A program made the position numbers and the translations under genes. A stretch of DNA of 53,413 nucleotides from the NCBI RefSeq assembly GCF_900314695.1, contig NZ_OMWD01000016.1:1-53413 (forward strand), in the 5' to 3' direction. Under the pieces are notes generated by a model that was not told the DNA's origin, ran no database searches, and saw nothing but the letters and a program-made list of their open reading frames with translations. The stretch's first letter is position 1, and each line of letters starts with the position of its first letter. Of the stretch, positions 1 to 8,682 are shown in pieces. The stretch comes from an uncultured Methanobrevibacter sp. Its GTDB lineage: Archaea > Methanobacteriota > Methanobacteria > Methanobacteriales > Methanobacteriaceae.

Positions 1-1
1 T

Positions 2-79
2 AAAAGCACACGTTTACAAAATAAAGAAACAAGACTCAAAACATTAGTTTATAATATTGATCTTTCAACAAAAATTTAA
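2..79 (+). CDS. possible 3' end of a gene entering from the left
   Basis: One frame is open from the window edge to a TAA at 77-79, giving about 25 codons of mixed basic and hydrophobic residues. It may be the carboxyl end of a gene that begins outside the window. Nothing in so short a stretch identifies a family, and chance is a real alternative in AT-rich DNA. Confidence 0.2.
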   Translation, partial: KSTRLQNKETRLKTLVYNIDLSTKI

Positions 80-293
80 AAAAGGATTTCAACAAGACCT
101 CATTTGCATAAGTTATATATCATACGAAACATATAGATACATATCTTTTGTTTAAACAATGTTTGATTTGAAATTGGTTGGGAAAACATGACACTCAGAC
201 TGCAATTGTTTGTAATCTTTCCCAATATTTTTGAATTTTTAAACAAACTTGATAAGAGATAATTTGAAAGACATGTTAAAAATATGTGGTATT
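80..293. other. intergenic region upstream of the adhesin-like gene
   Basis: No gene is visible here. A TATA-like stretch TTATATATC lies near 112-120, and further AT-rich sequence leads into the downstream start at 294. The distance would leave a long untranslated leader of about 150 bases if that box is the promoter. Confidence 0.4.
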
Positions 294-1997
294 ATGAAAT
301 TTAAAAAGATAATGTTCGTAACGCTCCTGTTACTTGCAGTTTTAACACTTGGTGCAGTTAGTGCGTCACAGGATATGGATGCATCTGCTCTTGAAAACAG
401 CAATGATGAGGTGATTGTTGGTGAATCTCAGATAGATGCCCTGGTGGATGACGGGTCAAGTGAATTAAGTCAAGACAATGTGCACATTATAGGTGCTGAA
501 AGGGAGTACGACACTGACACCTCAAATCAGGAGGACAATTTTGGTGTTGAAGTTCCAGATAATGCAAACGGCACTGTAATTGTATCATCTAAAGAACAAG
601 AATCTCTCAACGAGGACTTGAATGATATCAATGAAGAAAACACTCTGGAAAACGAGAATACTAAAGTATTCGGTGAGACATTAGCATTTAGCGGATATGA
701 CAACTTTAACCAAAGTGAAAAATCTGCTGTCGGACTTGAAGTCTATGGCAGTGACAATATCTTGGGAAAAAGCATAGACAATGATATAAATCTGGGGGTC
801 GGAGAAAAAGCCTTTGCAATTTTGGATTTGTTGAATTTTATTGAAAAAAATTTACCTGTTATCAAAACAAATATTATCAATCCATTGCTAAAAAATGAGT
901 TGGCTTTGTATCTCAATGGCATAAAGGCAGCTACAATAAAATTGATTAATGGTGAATTTAAATTAGCTGATTTTAATCAAAGTTTCCTTAATATATTGGA
1001 AGGCTTAACATCAGGCAAATTCGTTGTAACAATTAAATTAAATGATGGAATGGTGATTTATAATGCTTCATTCTCCACTTTAACCAAAGATGCGCCTATT
1101 GATGCCAGCATGCCTTCAACTGCTCTAACCAGTCAGGATGTATATATTACACTTTCCACAAACAAACCAAAAGACAAAGAGTATACAATCCGTGCGGGAT
1201 TAATTGCATTGATTGATCCTCATTTTGAATCTGGAAGGCCTGTAAGTGACTTTGCCATTGACTTATGGGGCAGTGACATGAAAGATTTTTGGGAAAAAGG
1301 CGGAGGTAAAGTTAACTTAGGTCGCTTTTCAGAAGGTTTACATAAAATAATCGTTCTATATGCTATTGATTTCGAAGATAGACACGATGAATATGACTAT
1401 TTGTCAAAAATATTTACCCTAAATGTCACAAAGGATAAACCAAAAATCGTTGCATCTGCTGTCACTGCAGCATACAAATCTGATAAAAAACTTGTAATTA
1501 CATTAAAAGACAGTCAGGGCGTTGTATCAGGTAAAAAAGTAACTGTTAAAGTTGGAAGCATTTCAAAAACTTTGAAAACCAATAGTAAAGGTAAAATTTC
1601 AATTGACATTTCAACTTTAGCTCCTAAATCCTATAAGGCAACAATTAATTCTGCCGCAGATGGCGTCTATAAGGCTGCAAGCAAAAGCAATGTCAATGTG
1701 GTTGTTAAAAAAGCAAAAACCAAAATAACTGCAAAAACAGTAAAAGCTAAAGTCAATGCAAAAGTCAAGAATGTTGTTGCAGTAGTGAAATTCAATAGCA
1801 AAAAGTTATTGAAAGGAAAATTAGTTACTTTGAAAATCAAAGGAAAAACCTACAAAGTCAAAACCAACAAAAAAGGTAAAGCCGTCTTTAAAGTTAAAAA
1901 TTTGAATAAAAAAGGCACATTTGTTGGAACCATTAAGTTTGCAGGTGATAAATATTTCAAAGGAACTTCCAAAAAGGTAAATGTGGTTGTTAATTAA
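294..1997 (+). CDS. adhesin-like secreted protein with Ig-like repeats
   Basis: A probable cell-surface protein of 567 residues. The open frame extends upstream to a TTG at 249, but the ATG at 294 gives a textbook signal peptide (MKFKKIMFV, a hydrophobic core, then AVSAS), so I chose it. After the signal comes an acidic, Ser/Asn-rich stretch of about 120 residues. A middle domain without a recognised family follows, and the last roughly 180 residues are lysine-rich beta-strand repeats with the pattern G-K-x-V-T-V-K and T-N-x-K-G-K. Such repeats are typical of Methanobrevibacter adhesin-like proteins, which are exported and held on the pseudomurein wall. No transmembrane anchor is seen at the carboxyl end; the basic repeats may bind the wall electrostatically, which is inference. 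The gene is monocistronic, with a terminator hairpin directly after the stop. Confidence 0.8.
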   Translation: MKFKKIMFVTLLLLAVLTLGAVSASQDMDASALENSNDEVIVGESQIDALVDDGSSELSQDNVHIIGAEREYDTDTSNQEDNFGVEVPDNANGTVIVSSKEQESLNEDLNDINEENTLENENTKVFGETLAFSGYDNFNQSEKSAVGLEVYGSDNILGKSIDNDINLGVGEKAFAILDLLNFIEKNLPVIKTNIINPLLKNELALYLNGIKAATIKLINGEFKLADFNQSFLNILEGLTSGKFVVTIKLNDGMVIYNASFSTLTKDAPIDASMPSTALTSQDVYITLSTNKPKDKEYTIRAGLIALIDPHFESGRPVSDFAIDLWGSDMKDFWEKGGGKVNLGRFSEGLHKIIVLYAIDFEDRHDEYDYLSKIFTLNVTKDKPKIVASAVTAAYKSDKKLVITLKDSQGVVSGKKVTVKVGSISKTLKTNSKGKISIDISTLAPKSYKATINSAADGVYKAASKSNVNVVVKKAKTKITAKTVKAKVNAKVKNVVAVVKFNSKKLLKGKLVTLKIKGKTYKVKTNKKGKAVFKVKNLNKKGTFVGTIKFAGDKYFKGTSKKVNVVVN

Positions 1998-1999
1998 AG

Positions 2000-2034
2000 G
2001 AAGGGATTTAATATTCCTTCAATTTTCTTTTTTT
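2000..2034 (+). terminator. hairpin terminator after the adhesin-like gene
   Basis: GAAGGGAT (2000-2007) pairs with ATTCCTTC (2013-2020), including one G-U pair, around a 5-base loop. A T-rich run ending in seven Ts follows. It starts 3 bases after the stop codon. Confidence 0.65.
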
Positions 2035-2392
2035 ATCTGATTAATGCAAACTCTTAAACATTAACACTAGGATTTTTTAGTTTTGCTTTGCTTTGAATTG
2101 TTTGATATATATCCTAGAGTTTTTCAAAACTATATTTTGAAATAGCTGTTGTTAATGTTGATGCAGCATTGATTAAAATGGGTTAATGTGAAATATTTTT
2201 GATTTAATTAATCATTTGTAAAATTTGAATAATGTTAATCATTGAATTCAGTATAGTTTCTGAATCTGAAGTTGACTATAATTAAAATTCAATAAAAAAT
2301 AAAGATGCCACCACCAAAATTCAAATTATTGGTGATGTCCTAAAATAAATAAAAAAAATTCTTTAAAGAATTTGAATTAAATCCTTTAAAGA
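2035..2392. other. long intergenic region between convergent genes
   Basis: No coding potential is seen. An imperfect inverted repeat around 2311-2336 (CACCACCAA with TTGGTGATG) followed on the minus strand by a T-rich stretch could terminate transcription of the minus-strand gene ending at 2393. The palindrome ATTCTTTAAAGAAT near 2358-2371 is another candidate. The rest is featureless AT-rich sequence. Confidence 0.4.
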
Positions 2393-3112
2393 TTATCCTG
2401 TTAAACTTTCAAATCCTCTTGAAGCAAGTAATCTAGTGAATGAGCCTTCTGGTTTCATAATGATGTTTCCGTTAGAATACTCTTTTAGTGCAGTTTGTAC
2501 CATGGTATTTTTCTTATCAGGATCTTTGGAAGCATTAGCAAGTGCTTTAACTAATACCATTACGGAATCTCCTCTTGACATGTTTCCTTGAACATTTTCA
2601 TTACCTGGATAACCTTGGTACGCGTCGTTTTGACGAATAATTTCAGTAGCAGAAAGGTTTGTTACTTCACCATCTACTTTAAGTGGACGAACAGAATCTA
2701 TGATATCATCTACTGCAACATCATAAACAACCACGACAGCATCTGATTTCATTCCGGTATTAGCTTCAACTATCTCTTTAGCATACTCCATACCTTGACC
2801 TACTCCATCCCACAGACAATCGTGTAGGAACATGTTACCTCCCAGACCTCCTGGGGCGGGCTGTGTAGGATGTGTCATTCCTCCAGGGTATACTGGAGTA
2901 TAGTTTTTCAAAGATCCGTTTTCTAAACGAATCATAAATGCCATGTCCACTCCACCGTTGGATTGTTCTTCTTTATCAGAAGCTAATACTAGTATGTTCT
3001 TGGTTTCACTTGATAAATCTGGACCGCTGAATAACGCTCCAAAGATTACTGCTATTAATCCAATAAGAACGATAACAAGAATAGCTATGATTAATTTTTT
3101 TGTCCTATTCAT
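2393..3112 (-). CDS. membrane-anchored DUF4012/LCP-like protein
   Basis: A 239-residue protein with a single amino-terminal membrane anchor (basic MNRTKK followed by about 22 hydrophobic residues), the rest lying outside the cell. After the anchor comes NILVLASDKEEQSNGG, and further on a DAVVVVYDVAVDDIIDSV block. Both resemble the core of DUF4012 and the related LytR-CpsA-Psr group, which is linked to cell-envelope polymer attachment. The assignment is from remembered motif resemblance and is moderate. The protein is shorter than typical DUF4012 members. A role in surface maturation is inference. It is transcribed alone, and a small secreted protein gene lies upstream on the same strand. Confidence 0.55.
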   Translation of the reverse strand: MNRTKKLIIAILVIVLIGLIAVIFGALFSGPDLSSETKNILVLASDKEEQSNGGVDMAFMIRLENGSLKNYTPVYPGGMTHPTQPAPGGLGGNMFLHDCLWDGVGQGMEYAKEIVEANTGMKSDAVVVVYDVAVDDIIDSVRPLKVDGEVTNLSATEIIRQNDAYQGYPGNENVQGNMSRGDSVMVLVKALANASKDPDKKNTMVQTALKEYSNGNIIMKPEGSFTRLLASRGFESLTG

Positions 3113-3223
3113 TTAATTCACTCGCTTTGATTTGATGCAAATTAAACTTTAAGTAATATTTAAAGAAATACGATACTTAATGTATTTTATTATATATTTA
3201 GTTTTTAACTTATTTAAAAGTTA

Positions 3224-3853
3224 TCACTTTCTGTAATGAGTTAACAATATTTCTTTAAAGTGAGTGTCATCTTTTTTTTCGTTTGTATGTGGGGATGATT
3301 TGTATTTGGCTTCTAAATAATTATATTCTCCCTCTTGATTTAATTTGCCGGTTCTTTCTTTTTTGTATAGGTCAATTGATTTATCTAATTCATAATAGAA
3401 TTCATCATAATCTATTTGGGCTGGGGGAGTGTTTCTAATCATGTCTTCAATTTCTTTTGTAATTTCATTGCCGGTCCATCCAATTTCATAAATTGAATCT
3501 CCAGATGCAAAATATACATGGGATTGGTTGTCATGGACATATTGGTTGTATTGGCAGTAATATCTAACTGGATGTTTGCCTATTGTCAAATTCTTTTCAT
3601 ATTCTTTCTCACAGGCCCAAAGTCCAATGTGTTTTTCAAGATTGTCATCAACGCATTCAATGGAAAACTCATTATTTAATTCATATCGGTTATTGTCTAT
3701 TTCTCCACCTTTGTATTTGGAAGGTATTTCAAAATTGACATTGTTTAGAGTAATGTTTGAGTCATTTTGAGCCCAAACAGCTCCAATAAATAGAATAGCT
3801 ATCATGAAGATAAATATTTTTTTACTCATATTGCTTTTAATTATATCCATCAT
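3224..3853 (-). CDS. small secreted protein of unknown function
   Basis: The frame encodes 209 residues; an internal start at MSKKIFIF (codon 9, ATG at 3827-3829) would give a cleaner signal peptide ending AVWAQN. The mature part is hydrophilic, with two cysteines in the first half plus one in a QYNQY-containing segment, and the tail is rich in Lys and Glu. I recognise no domain. The signal peptide indicates export, either free or trapped in the wall. It is divergent from the M48 peptidase gene, with only 53 bases between them, so they probably share a promoter region. Short secreted proteins of this kind are common in Methanobrevibacter and poorly characterised. Confidence 0.65.
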   Translation of the reverse strand: MMDIIKSNMSKKIFIFMIAILFIGAVWAQNDSNITLNNVNFEIPSKYKGGEIDNNRYELNNEFSIECVDDNLEKHIGLWACEKEYEKNLTIGKHPVRYYCQYNQYVHDNQSHVYFASGDSIYEIGWTGNEITKEIEDMIRNTPPAQIDYDEFYYELDKSIDLYKKERTGKLNQEGEYNYLEAKYKSSPHTNEKKDDTHFKEILLTHYRK

Positions 3854-3906
3854 ATATTAAAAAACTTATTAAACACAACTTGTAAATATAATTATTGTGA
3901 TGTAAT

Positions 3907-4923
3907 ATGGCAAAGGATGACAGGAGCGCTATAAACCCACTTACTGGAAAATCCCATTTTGATATAATTAATGACGATAAGTTTTTGCAGGATTCATATA
4001 ATGAGTATTATGCTATGGTCAATCAGTCACAGCTTCTTGACAACACATCTCAAGGTCAATTGGTTAGAAACGTTGCCATAAGATTGATTCAGGCGGTTGA
4101 AAACTATTTGGCTCAAATAGGCAGAAGTGATTATACTGAGGATTATTATGACTGGGACTTTCATTTGATTGCAGACAATGCGGTGAATGCATTCTGTATG
4201 CCTGGTGGTAAAATTGTCATGTTTTCAGGTATTTTATCCGTTGCAGATAGTGAAGAGAAAGTAGCATTTATTTTAGGTCATGAAATGGCTCATGCACTGC
4301 TTGACCATGCCCGAACTAGAATCAGTGCTCAAAATGCTCAAAATACTATTACTTCGGCTGCATGGTTTGGTAGTTTCGCTCTTGATCTTGTAGGTTTGGG
4401 CGGAGTCGGTGACCTTACAAGGGCTGCAACCAATGTTGCAAGTATAGGGTCTCAATTTTTCCTGATGAATCCATGGGGAAGAGACCAGGAATTGGAAGCG
4501 GACAAGCTTGGAATGATGATAATCCATTGGGCAGGCTATGATATTTCTCGAATTCCTGATTTTTGGTAGAGCATGGCTGGAGGAAATCCAAATGATCATG
4601 ATTTTTTCTCAACACATCCTTCAGACAGCAAAAGAATTGCAGTCATGAATGAATTGATTGTGGAAATTGAAAATCAAAAGGATTTTTATTCAAATCCTGT
4701 TTTAAGTGAGGTTCCAACTCCAAAAGATGAATTCAAACAGTCTAATTTTGCAAGCGGAAATAAGAAATATTGTCAAAATTGCGGCACTGTTGCCGATTTA
4801 AGTGACAGATTCTGCACAAATTGTGGTGCTAAATTTGAAGTTGAATTAAAATGTCCTAATTGTGGTGCTTCAGTCGGTAGTGATGATTCATTCTGCACTA
4901 ATTGTGGAATTAAGCTTCATTAA
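3907..4923 (+). pseudogene. M48 metallopeptidase with zinc-ribbon tail, interrupted by an in-frame amber codon
   Basis: Two open frames (3907-4569 and 4573-4923) are in the same reading frame, separated by TAG at 4567-4569 and one serine codon. Joined, they give a 338-codon protein. The first part has the M48 zinc site HEMAH (residues 125-129) and the downstream ligand Glu in ELEADKLGM (near residue 197). The second part starts SMAGGNPNDHDFFSTHPS, the expected M48 continuation, and ends in two zinc ribbons (CQNCG/CTNCG and CPNCG/CTNCG). A Gln codon CAG changed to TAG would explain the break. No amino-terminal membrane segment is visible, so the protein would be cytoplasmic. Alternatives are amber readthrough or pyrrolysine insertion, or a sequencing error. 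The upstream fragment alone lacks the tail of the peptidase fold. Confidence 0.75.
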
Positions 4924-5028
4924 ATGCTTATTTTTTTATTTTAGGTCTTATTTTATATTTTTCATGATAATTTTTTGTATTTTCCGAAACATTTATATAC
5001 TACATTTGGTTAATATATTGTGTGTAAG

Positions 5029-5049
5029 TTATTAACAACTTATTAACAA
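5029..5049 (+). promoter_or_regulatory. paired direct repeat upstream of the vWA gene
   Basis: TTATTAACAA occurs twice (5029-5038 and 5040-5049), 11 bases apart, which is one helical turn. It sits between a TATA-like box (TTTATATAC, about 4991-4999) and the start codon. The spacing suggests a dimeric regulator bound downstream of the promoter. This is seen in sequence; function is inferred. Confidence 0.35.
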
Positions 5050-5068
5050 TATTTGGGATGTGAATATC

Positions 5069-5680
5069 ATGAAGGATTTACCTCAAAATCAGGACTTGGA
5101 TTTGATTTTTGTAATAGATAAAAGTGGATCAATGTGGGGGTCTGAAAAAGACACCATGGGTGGCTTCAATGCTTTCATTGAAAAAGAAAAGAACAAGGAA
5201 TTTAATACTAAAGTAACTACAATCCTTTTCAATGATGGATATGAAGTATTATATGAAAGAAAAGCAATTGAAGATGTTGGTGAATTAACATCCAAAGAAT
5301 ACTATGTTGGAGGTTCAACAGCTCTTTTGGATGCGATTGGAAGGACAATTACATCACTTAACAGCAAAATTGAAAATAAGGTATTGTTTGTTGTCATGAC
5401 TGACGGTATGGAAAATTCCTCCATTGAATATTCCAAAAAGCAAATTAAAAACATGATTTCAAGTCATAGTTGGGAATTTATTTTCATTGGTGCTGATATT
5501 GACTCTTATGGCGAAGCGGGTTCAATCGGATTTAAAAAATCCAGAATTGCAAACTATGAGAAATCTAATGCTGGAATTAATGATGCATATTATTCAGTTG
5601 CTTGCGCTGCAGATTCTATGAGAAAAAATATGGATTTAGATGATGCCAATTGGGATGCTGAATTAAGAAAGTATGATTAG
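5069..5680 (+). CDS. stand-alone von Willebrand factor A domain protein
   Basis: A 203-residue cytoplasmic protein that is essentially one vWA domain. The metal-ion-dependent adhesion site is complete: DKSGSM near the amino end (DxSxS), a threonine in the GGSTALLDAIG segment, and the Asp in VMTDGMEN. The frame opens at a GTG at 5060, but ATG 5069 has GGGATGTGA 5 bases upstream, so I prefer it. There is no signal peptide or membrane segment. Such small vWA proteins usually bind a partner in a metal-dependent way, but no MoxR-type ATPase is adjacent. The stop codon abuts the end of convergent queC with no spacer. Function beyond ligand binding is unknown. Confidence 0.8.
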   Translation: MKDLPQNQDLDLIFVIDKSGSMWGSEKDTMGGFNAFIEKEKNKEFNTKVTTILFNDGYEVLYERKAIEDVGELTSKEYYVGGSTALLDAIGRTITSLNSKIENKVLFVVMTDGMENSSIEYSKKQIKNMISSHSWEFIFIGADIDSYGEAGSIGFKKSRIANYEKSNAGINDAYYSVACAADSMRKNMDLDDANWDAELRKYD

Positions 5681-6358
5681 TCATTTTTCATATTCGGTTA
5701 AATCTTTAATTTTTAATTTTTTAAATGCTCGTTTCCGCCTCATACAACTTTCGCAAATGCCACAATGTTTGTCTCTACCTGCATAACATGAATAGCTTAA
5801 TTCCATTGGAGCACCAACTTCAACACCTAACTTAACAATTTCCTCTTTATTCAAATCAATGGCTGGTGCTTCAATTTTTATATTTTCAGGCGAACCAATG
5901 CTTATTAACTCATTGAATGCATCCATAAATTCTTTTGAGTTATCTGGAAATGTTGCAGCTTCTTCTGCATCCCAGCCCACAATGATTATTTCAGCGCCAA
6001 TGCTTTCAGCAAATGATGTTGCAATTGATGTAAACACCATATTTCTTGCAGGAACCCAGACGCTTTTTGCAGTCTCTTGGCTTTTTTCCAGATTGTCCAA
6101 TTCATTTTCTTTAATTTCTGGAATGTCCTCATTAGTATTCAAACTGGATGTGCTGATTTGAGCAAGCCATGGAAGATTAATTACGTAATGCTTAAAGCCC
6201 ATATTTTCGCAAATTTCTTTTGATGCTTGCAGTTCTCTTTTAAAACTTTTTTGACCGTAATTGAATGTAATTGCATGGATTTCATAGTCCTTTGAATAAA
6301 CGCTTGTTGCAACAGTACAGTCAAGTCCTCCGGATAAAACTGAAATCGCTTTTTTCAT
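5681..6358 (-). CDS. queC: 7-cyano-7-deazaguanine synthase QueC
   Basis: This enzyme converts 7-carboxy-7-deazaguanine to preQ0 with ATP and ammonia. In archaea, preQ0 is the precursor of archaeosine at position 15 of tRNA. The 225-residue protein has the PP-loop nucleotide-binding motif SGGLDCTVA at the amino end. The zinc-binding cysteines at the carboxyl end (CYAGRDKHCGICESC) are those expected of QueC. Its start overlaps the end of larC by 4 bases (ATGA), so the two are translationally coupled. No other deazapurine gene lies in the window. Confidence 0.93.
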   Translation of the reverse strand: MKKAISVLSGGLDCTVATSVYSKDYEIHAITFNYGQKSFKRELQASKEICENMGFKHYVINLPWLAQISTSSLNTNEDIPEIKENELDNLEKSQETAKSVWVPARNMVFTSIATSFAESIGAEIIIVGWDAEEAATFPDNSKEFMDAFNELISIGSPENIKIEAPAIDLNKEEIVKLGVEVGAPMELSYSCYAGRDKHCGICESCMRRKRAFKKLKIKDLTEYEK

Positions 6359-7524
6359 CTTATCATCTCTTTTACCTTTATTAATGGAAGGCCAGTCTTT
6401 TGTGCGATTTTTTTCAAATCTTCATATTCTGCTCTTGATGAAATAATCTCGCCGTTAACATAGCCGTTTTTAAATGTGACTTCAAATATTTCGCCATTTA
6501 TCTCAAACTCTTTTTTAACAAATTCTCTTTTTGCTATTCCTCTGTGTAAATTTGGAGCGATTCTAATTCCTAAACTTCCGGTTTCTTTAAAAATTACATT
6601 TACAAGTTGATTTCTATTTTTTCTTTTTGAAATTACTTTTAAAAGACTTCCTTGGCGGTTTTTCTTCATGATTATTGGTGTGATTGACACGTCGCTTGCT
6701 CCGTTATCCAGGAGATTGTCAAATAAATATCCAATTTCTTCACCGGTTAAATGGTCCAGATTCGTTTCAATAACATCTATAGTATCCTTTTCGGATATGT
6801 CTGATGTTTCTATAATCCTTAAAATGTTTGGATGGTCAAAATCCTTTTTGCCTGCACCGTAAGCTATTTTTTTAGGTTTGACTGGTGGAATGAATTCGCT
6901 TATTTCATCGCAAATTTCAGCATAAATCGCACTGCCTGTAGGTGTTGCAAGTTCGCTGTCCACTGGTCCTCCAACAATATTTGCATCTTTTAGGATTTCT
7001 AAAACGGCAGGTGCCGGAACAGGTATTGTTCCATGGGCAGTTTTTACTCTACCTCCGCCAACAGCTATTGGAAGGCCGATTATTTTTTGCTGATTTAAAT
7101 TAAGTGAATAATAAGCATATATTGACCCAATTACGTCTGCTACTGCATCACTTGCACCGACTTCATGAAAATGTACTGTCTGCAATGTTTTTCCATGAAC
7201 TTTTGATTCGGCTTTAGCTATTCTTTCAAAAACATTTATTGAAGTTTCTTTAACTTTTTCATCTATGTCCAAGCTTTCAATTTTTTCAATGAATTCAGGA
7301 TAATTGACTGGAGGTTGATGTTCAATCATTTCCACATGGCAGAATGTCGAATCAATTCCATGTTTTGAGATTTTATTGAATGATACTTTCACTTTACCGA
7401 ATGCTTCAGCTGATTTTTCCATTATTTCCTTTAGCTCATCTTTATTTGCACCTAAGTCAACCAAAGCACCTATAATCATATTTCCAGCAATTCCGCTGGA
7501 TTGGGGGTCAATAATAATTGTCAT
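6355..7524 (-). CDS. larC: LarC-type nickel insertion protein
   Basis: A 389-residue member of the LarC family (TIGR00299), which inserts nickel into the pyridinium-dithiocarboxylate pincer cofactor of lactate racemase and relatives. The amino-terminal signature (DPQSSGIAGNM), the HFHEVGASDAVADVIG segment and the GSAIYAE block fit the family, as does the length. LarB and LarE are not nearby. Many methanogens carry larC without an obvious lactate racemase, so the client enzyme is uncertain. The first gene of a two-gene operon with queC; the start faces the CobZ-like gene across 84 bases. Confidence 0.88.
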   Translation of the reverse strand: MTIIIDPQSSGIAGNMIIGALVDLGANKDELKEIMEKSAEAFGKVKVSFNKISKHGIDSTFCHVEMIEHQPPVNYPEFIEKIESLDIDEKVKETSINVFERIAKAESKVHGKTLQTVHFHEVGASDAVADVIGSIYAYYSLNLNQQKIIGLPIAVGGGRVKTAHGTIPVPAPAVLEILKDANIVGGPVDSELATPTGSAIYAEICDEISEFIPPVKPKKIAYGAGKKDFDHPNILRIIETSDISEKDTIDVIETNLDHLTGEEIGYLFDNLLDNGASDVSITPIIMKKNRQGSLLKVISKRKNRNQLVNVIFKETGSLGIRIAPNLHRGIAKREFVKKEFEINGEIFEVTFKNGYVNGEIISSRAEYEDLKKIAQKTGLPLIKVKEMIR

Positions 7525-7608
7525 AGTATGATGTCCTTTTTTGTGATTGATATAAAATTTAAATTAAATAATTAATATATTTATATGTATAATTGATTAG
7601 GTTATAAC

Positions 7609-8682
7609 ATGAAAATTGGTGTCATTGAAAAAGATTATGGGATTTGCATTAATAACCCAAAGCATTTTTTGGCATTCAGCGACTTCACGGTTAGTGACGG
7701 TATTGACATTGTTGAAAATGTCAATGTTGTTAAGGCTAAGGATGATTTTAAATCAACTGCAAAAAAAGCGGAAGTTTTCAATCAGTCTCAAGGTTCTTAT
7801 ATTGCACAGGCAAGTGAATCTTTGGATTATTTTGAAAATACTTATGGGGACTTGACTATTTTTACATTTATGGCAAATGATGTTGTTGTCGAGGAGTTTA
7901 CCAAACAATTAAAAGTGGCCAATTCTCCTAAAGGATTTCTGGATGCAAGAATTAACTTAAGCCATATTGTTTACATTGATAAGGTTTTATCCCCAAAAGA
8001 CTTGCTTAAAATCTTTAAGGCGGTTACCAATATTAAGGCAAAGGCTTTGGCCTGCATGGCATTGCCTATTCACATTCAAAACATTTTGAATACCAATGAG
8101 TTTCTTGCAGTTCTTTCAAATATTCCCGAAAGCGATGGCGAAAGCCTTGATATCAATAATGCCCAATATGATGAAATTGATTTTGAAGAGATAAAAGTTC
8201 AAATTGAAGAAGCGATTGAAATAAGTCTTGAAGATGCATTTAAAAGACTTGATTTGACTTTTGGAATATTGGATTATCTTGTGGCCGAAGGTATTCTTAT
8301 AGGGGATTTGATTGAAGCTGGTTTGGAGCTTGTTGATGATGATGAAGTTAATGATGATTTAAAACAAAAAATGGAAGCGCAGATTCTGAAATCATTGGCA
8401 GACATTGATGTTATAACTCTGATAGTTGCTGCAATGAGAACAGAACAGGACCTGGCCGGAGACCATATTAGAGAAATCAATATGGGTGATGATTCAAATC
8501 ACTATGCTGATGATGTGCTGGGTTTAGCTGTTTCTAACCAGATTGCAGGAACAAAAGCAACTTTCAACTTTAGGAGATACTTTGAAGCAAAACCTGGCAT
8601 TATCTATGGCTTGCCTCCTTTTTTGGAGGATGTATTTGCAGGTTTGATAGCCGGTTGTGTTTCAAAAATTTTTGAGGAATGA
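7609..8682 (+). CDS. cobZ: CobZ/PgpA-like phosphatase with an unassigned amino-terminal domain
   Basis: A 357-residue protein. The carboxyl half (from about residue 200) matches the phosphatidylglycerophosphatase A fold: DLTFGILDYLVAEG, then a helical region and GLPPFLEDVFAGLIAG. In Methanosarcina mazei a homologue, CobZ, is the alpha-ribazole-phosphate phosphatase of cobalamin assembly. The 4-base ATGA overlap with cobS strongly favours that role over lipid synthesis. The first 190 or so residues form a separate alpha/beta region (SPKGFLDARINLSHIVYID, KAKALACMALPIHIQN) that I cannot assign. The start ATG follows a TATA-like ATTTATATG by about 30 bases, so the message may be nearly leaderless. 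Confidence 0.7.
   Translation: MKIGVIEKDYGICINNPKHFLAFSDFTVSDGIDIVENVNVVKAKDDFKSTAKKAEVFNQSQGSYIAQASESLDYFENTYGDLTIFTFMANDVVVEEFTKQLKVANSPKGFLDARINLSHIVYIDKVLSPKDLLKIFKAVTNIKAKALACMALPIHIQNILNTNEFLAVLSNIPESDGESLDINNAQYDEIDFEEIKVQIEEAIEISLEDAFKRLDLTFGILDYLVAEGILIGDLIEAGLELVDDDEVNDDLKQKMEAQILKSLADIDVITLIVAAMRTEQDLAGDHIREINMGDDSNHYADDVLGLAVSNQIAGTKATFNFRRYFEAKPGIIYGLPPFLEDVFAGLIAGCVSKIFEE

Noticed and set aside
4567..4569. Functional pyrrolysine at the amber codon
   Set aside because: Not accepted as the main reading: this type of methanogen is not known to encode pyrrolysine machinery, none is in the window, and the residue is expected to be Gln.
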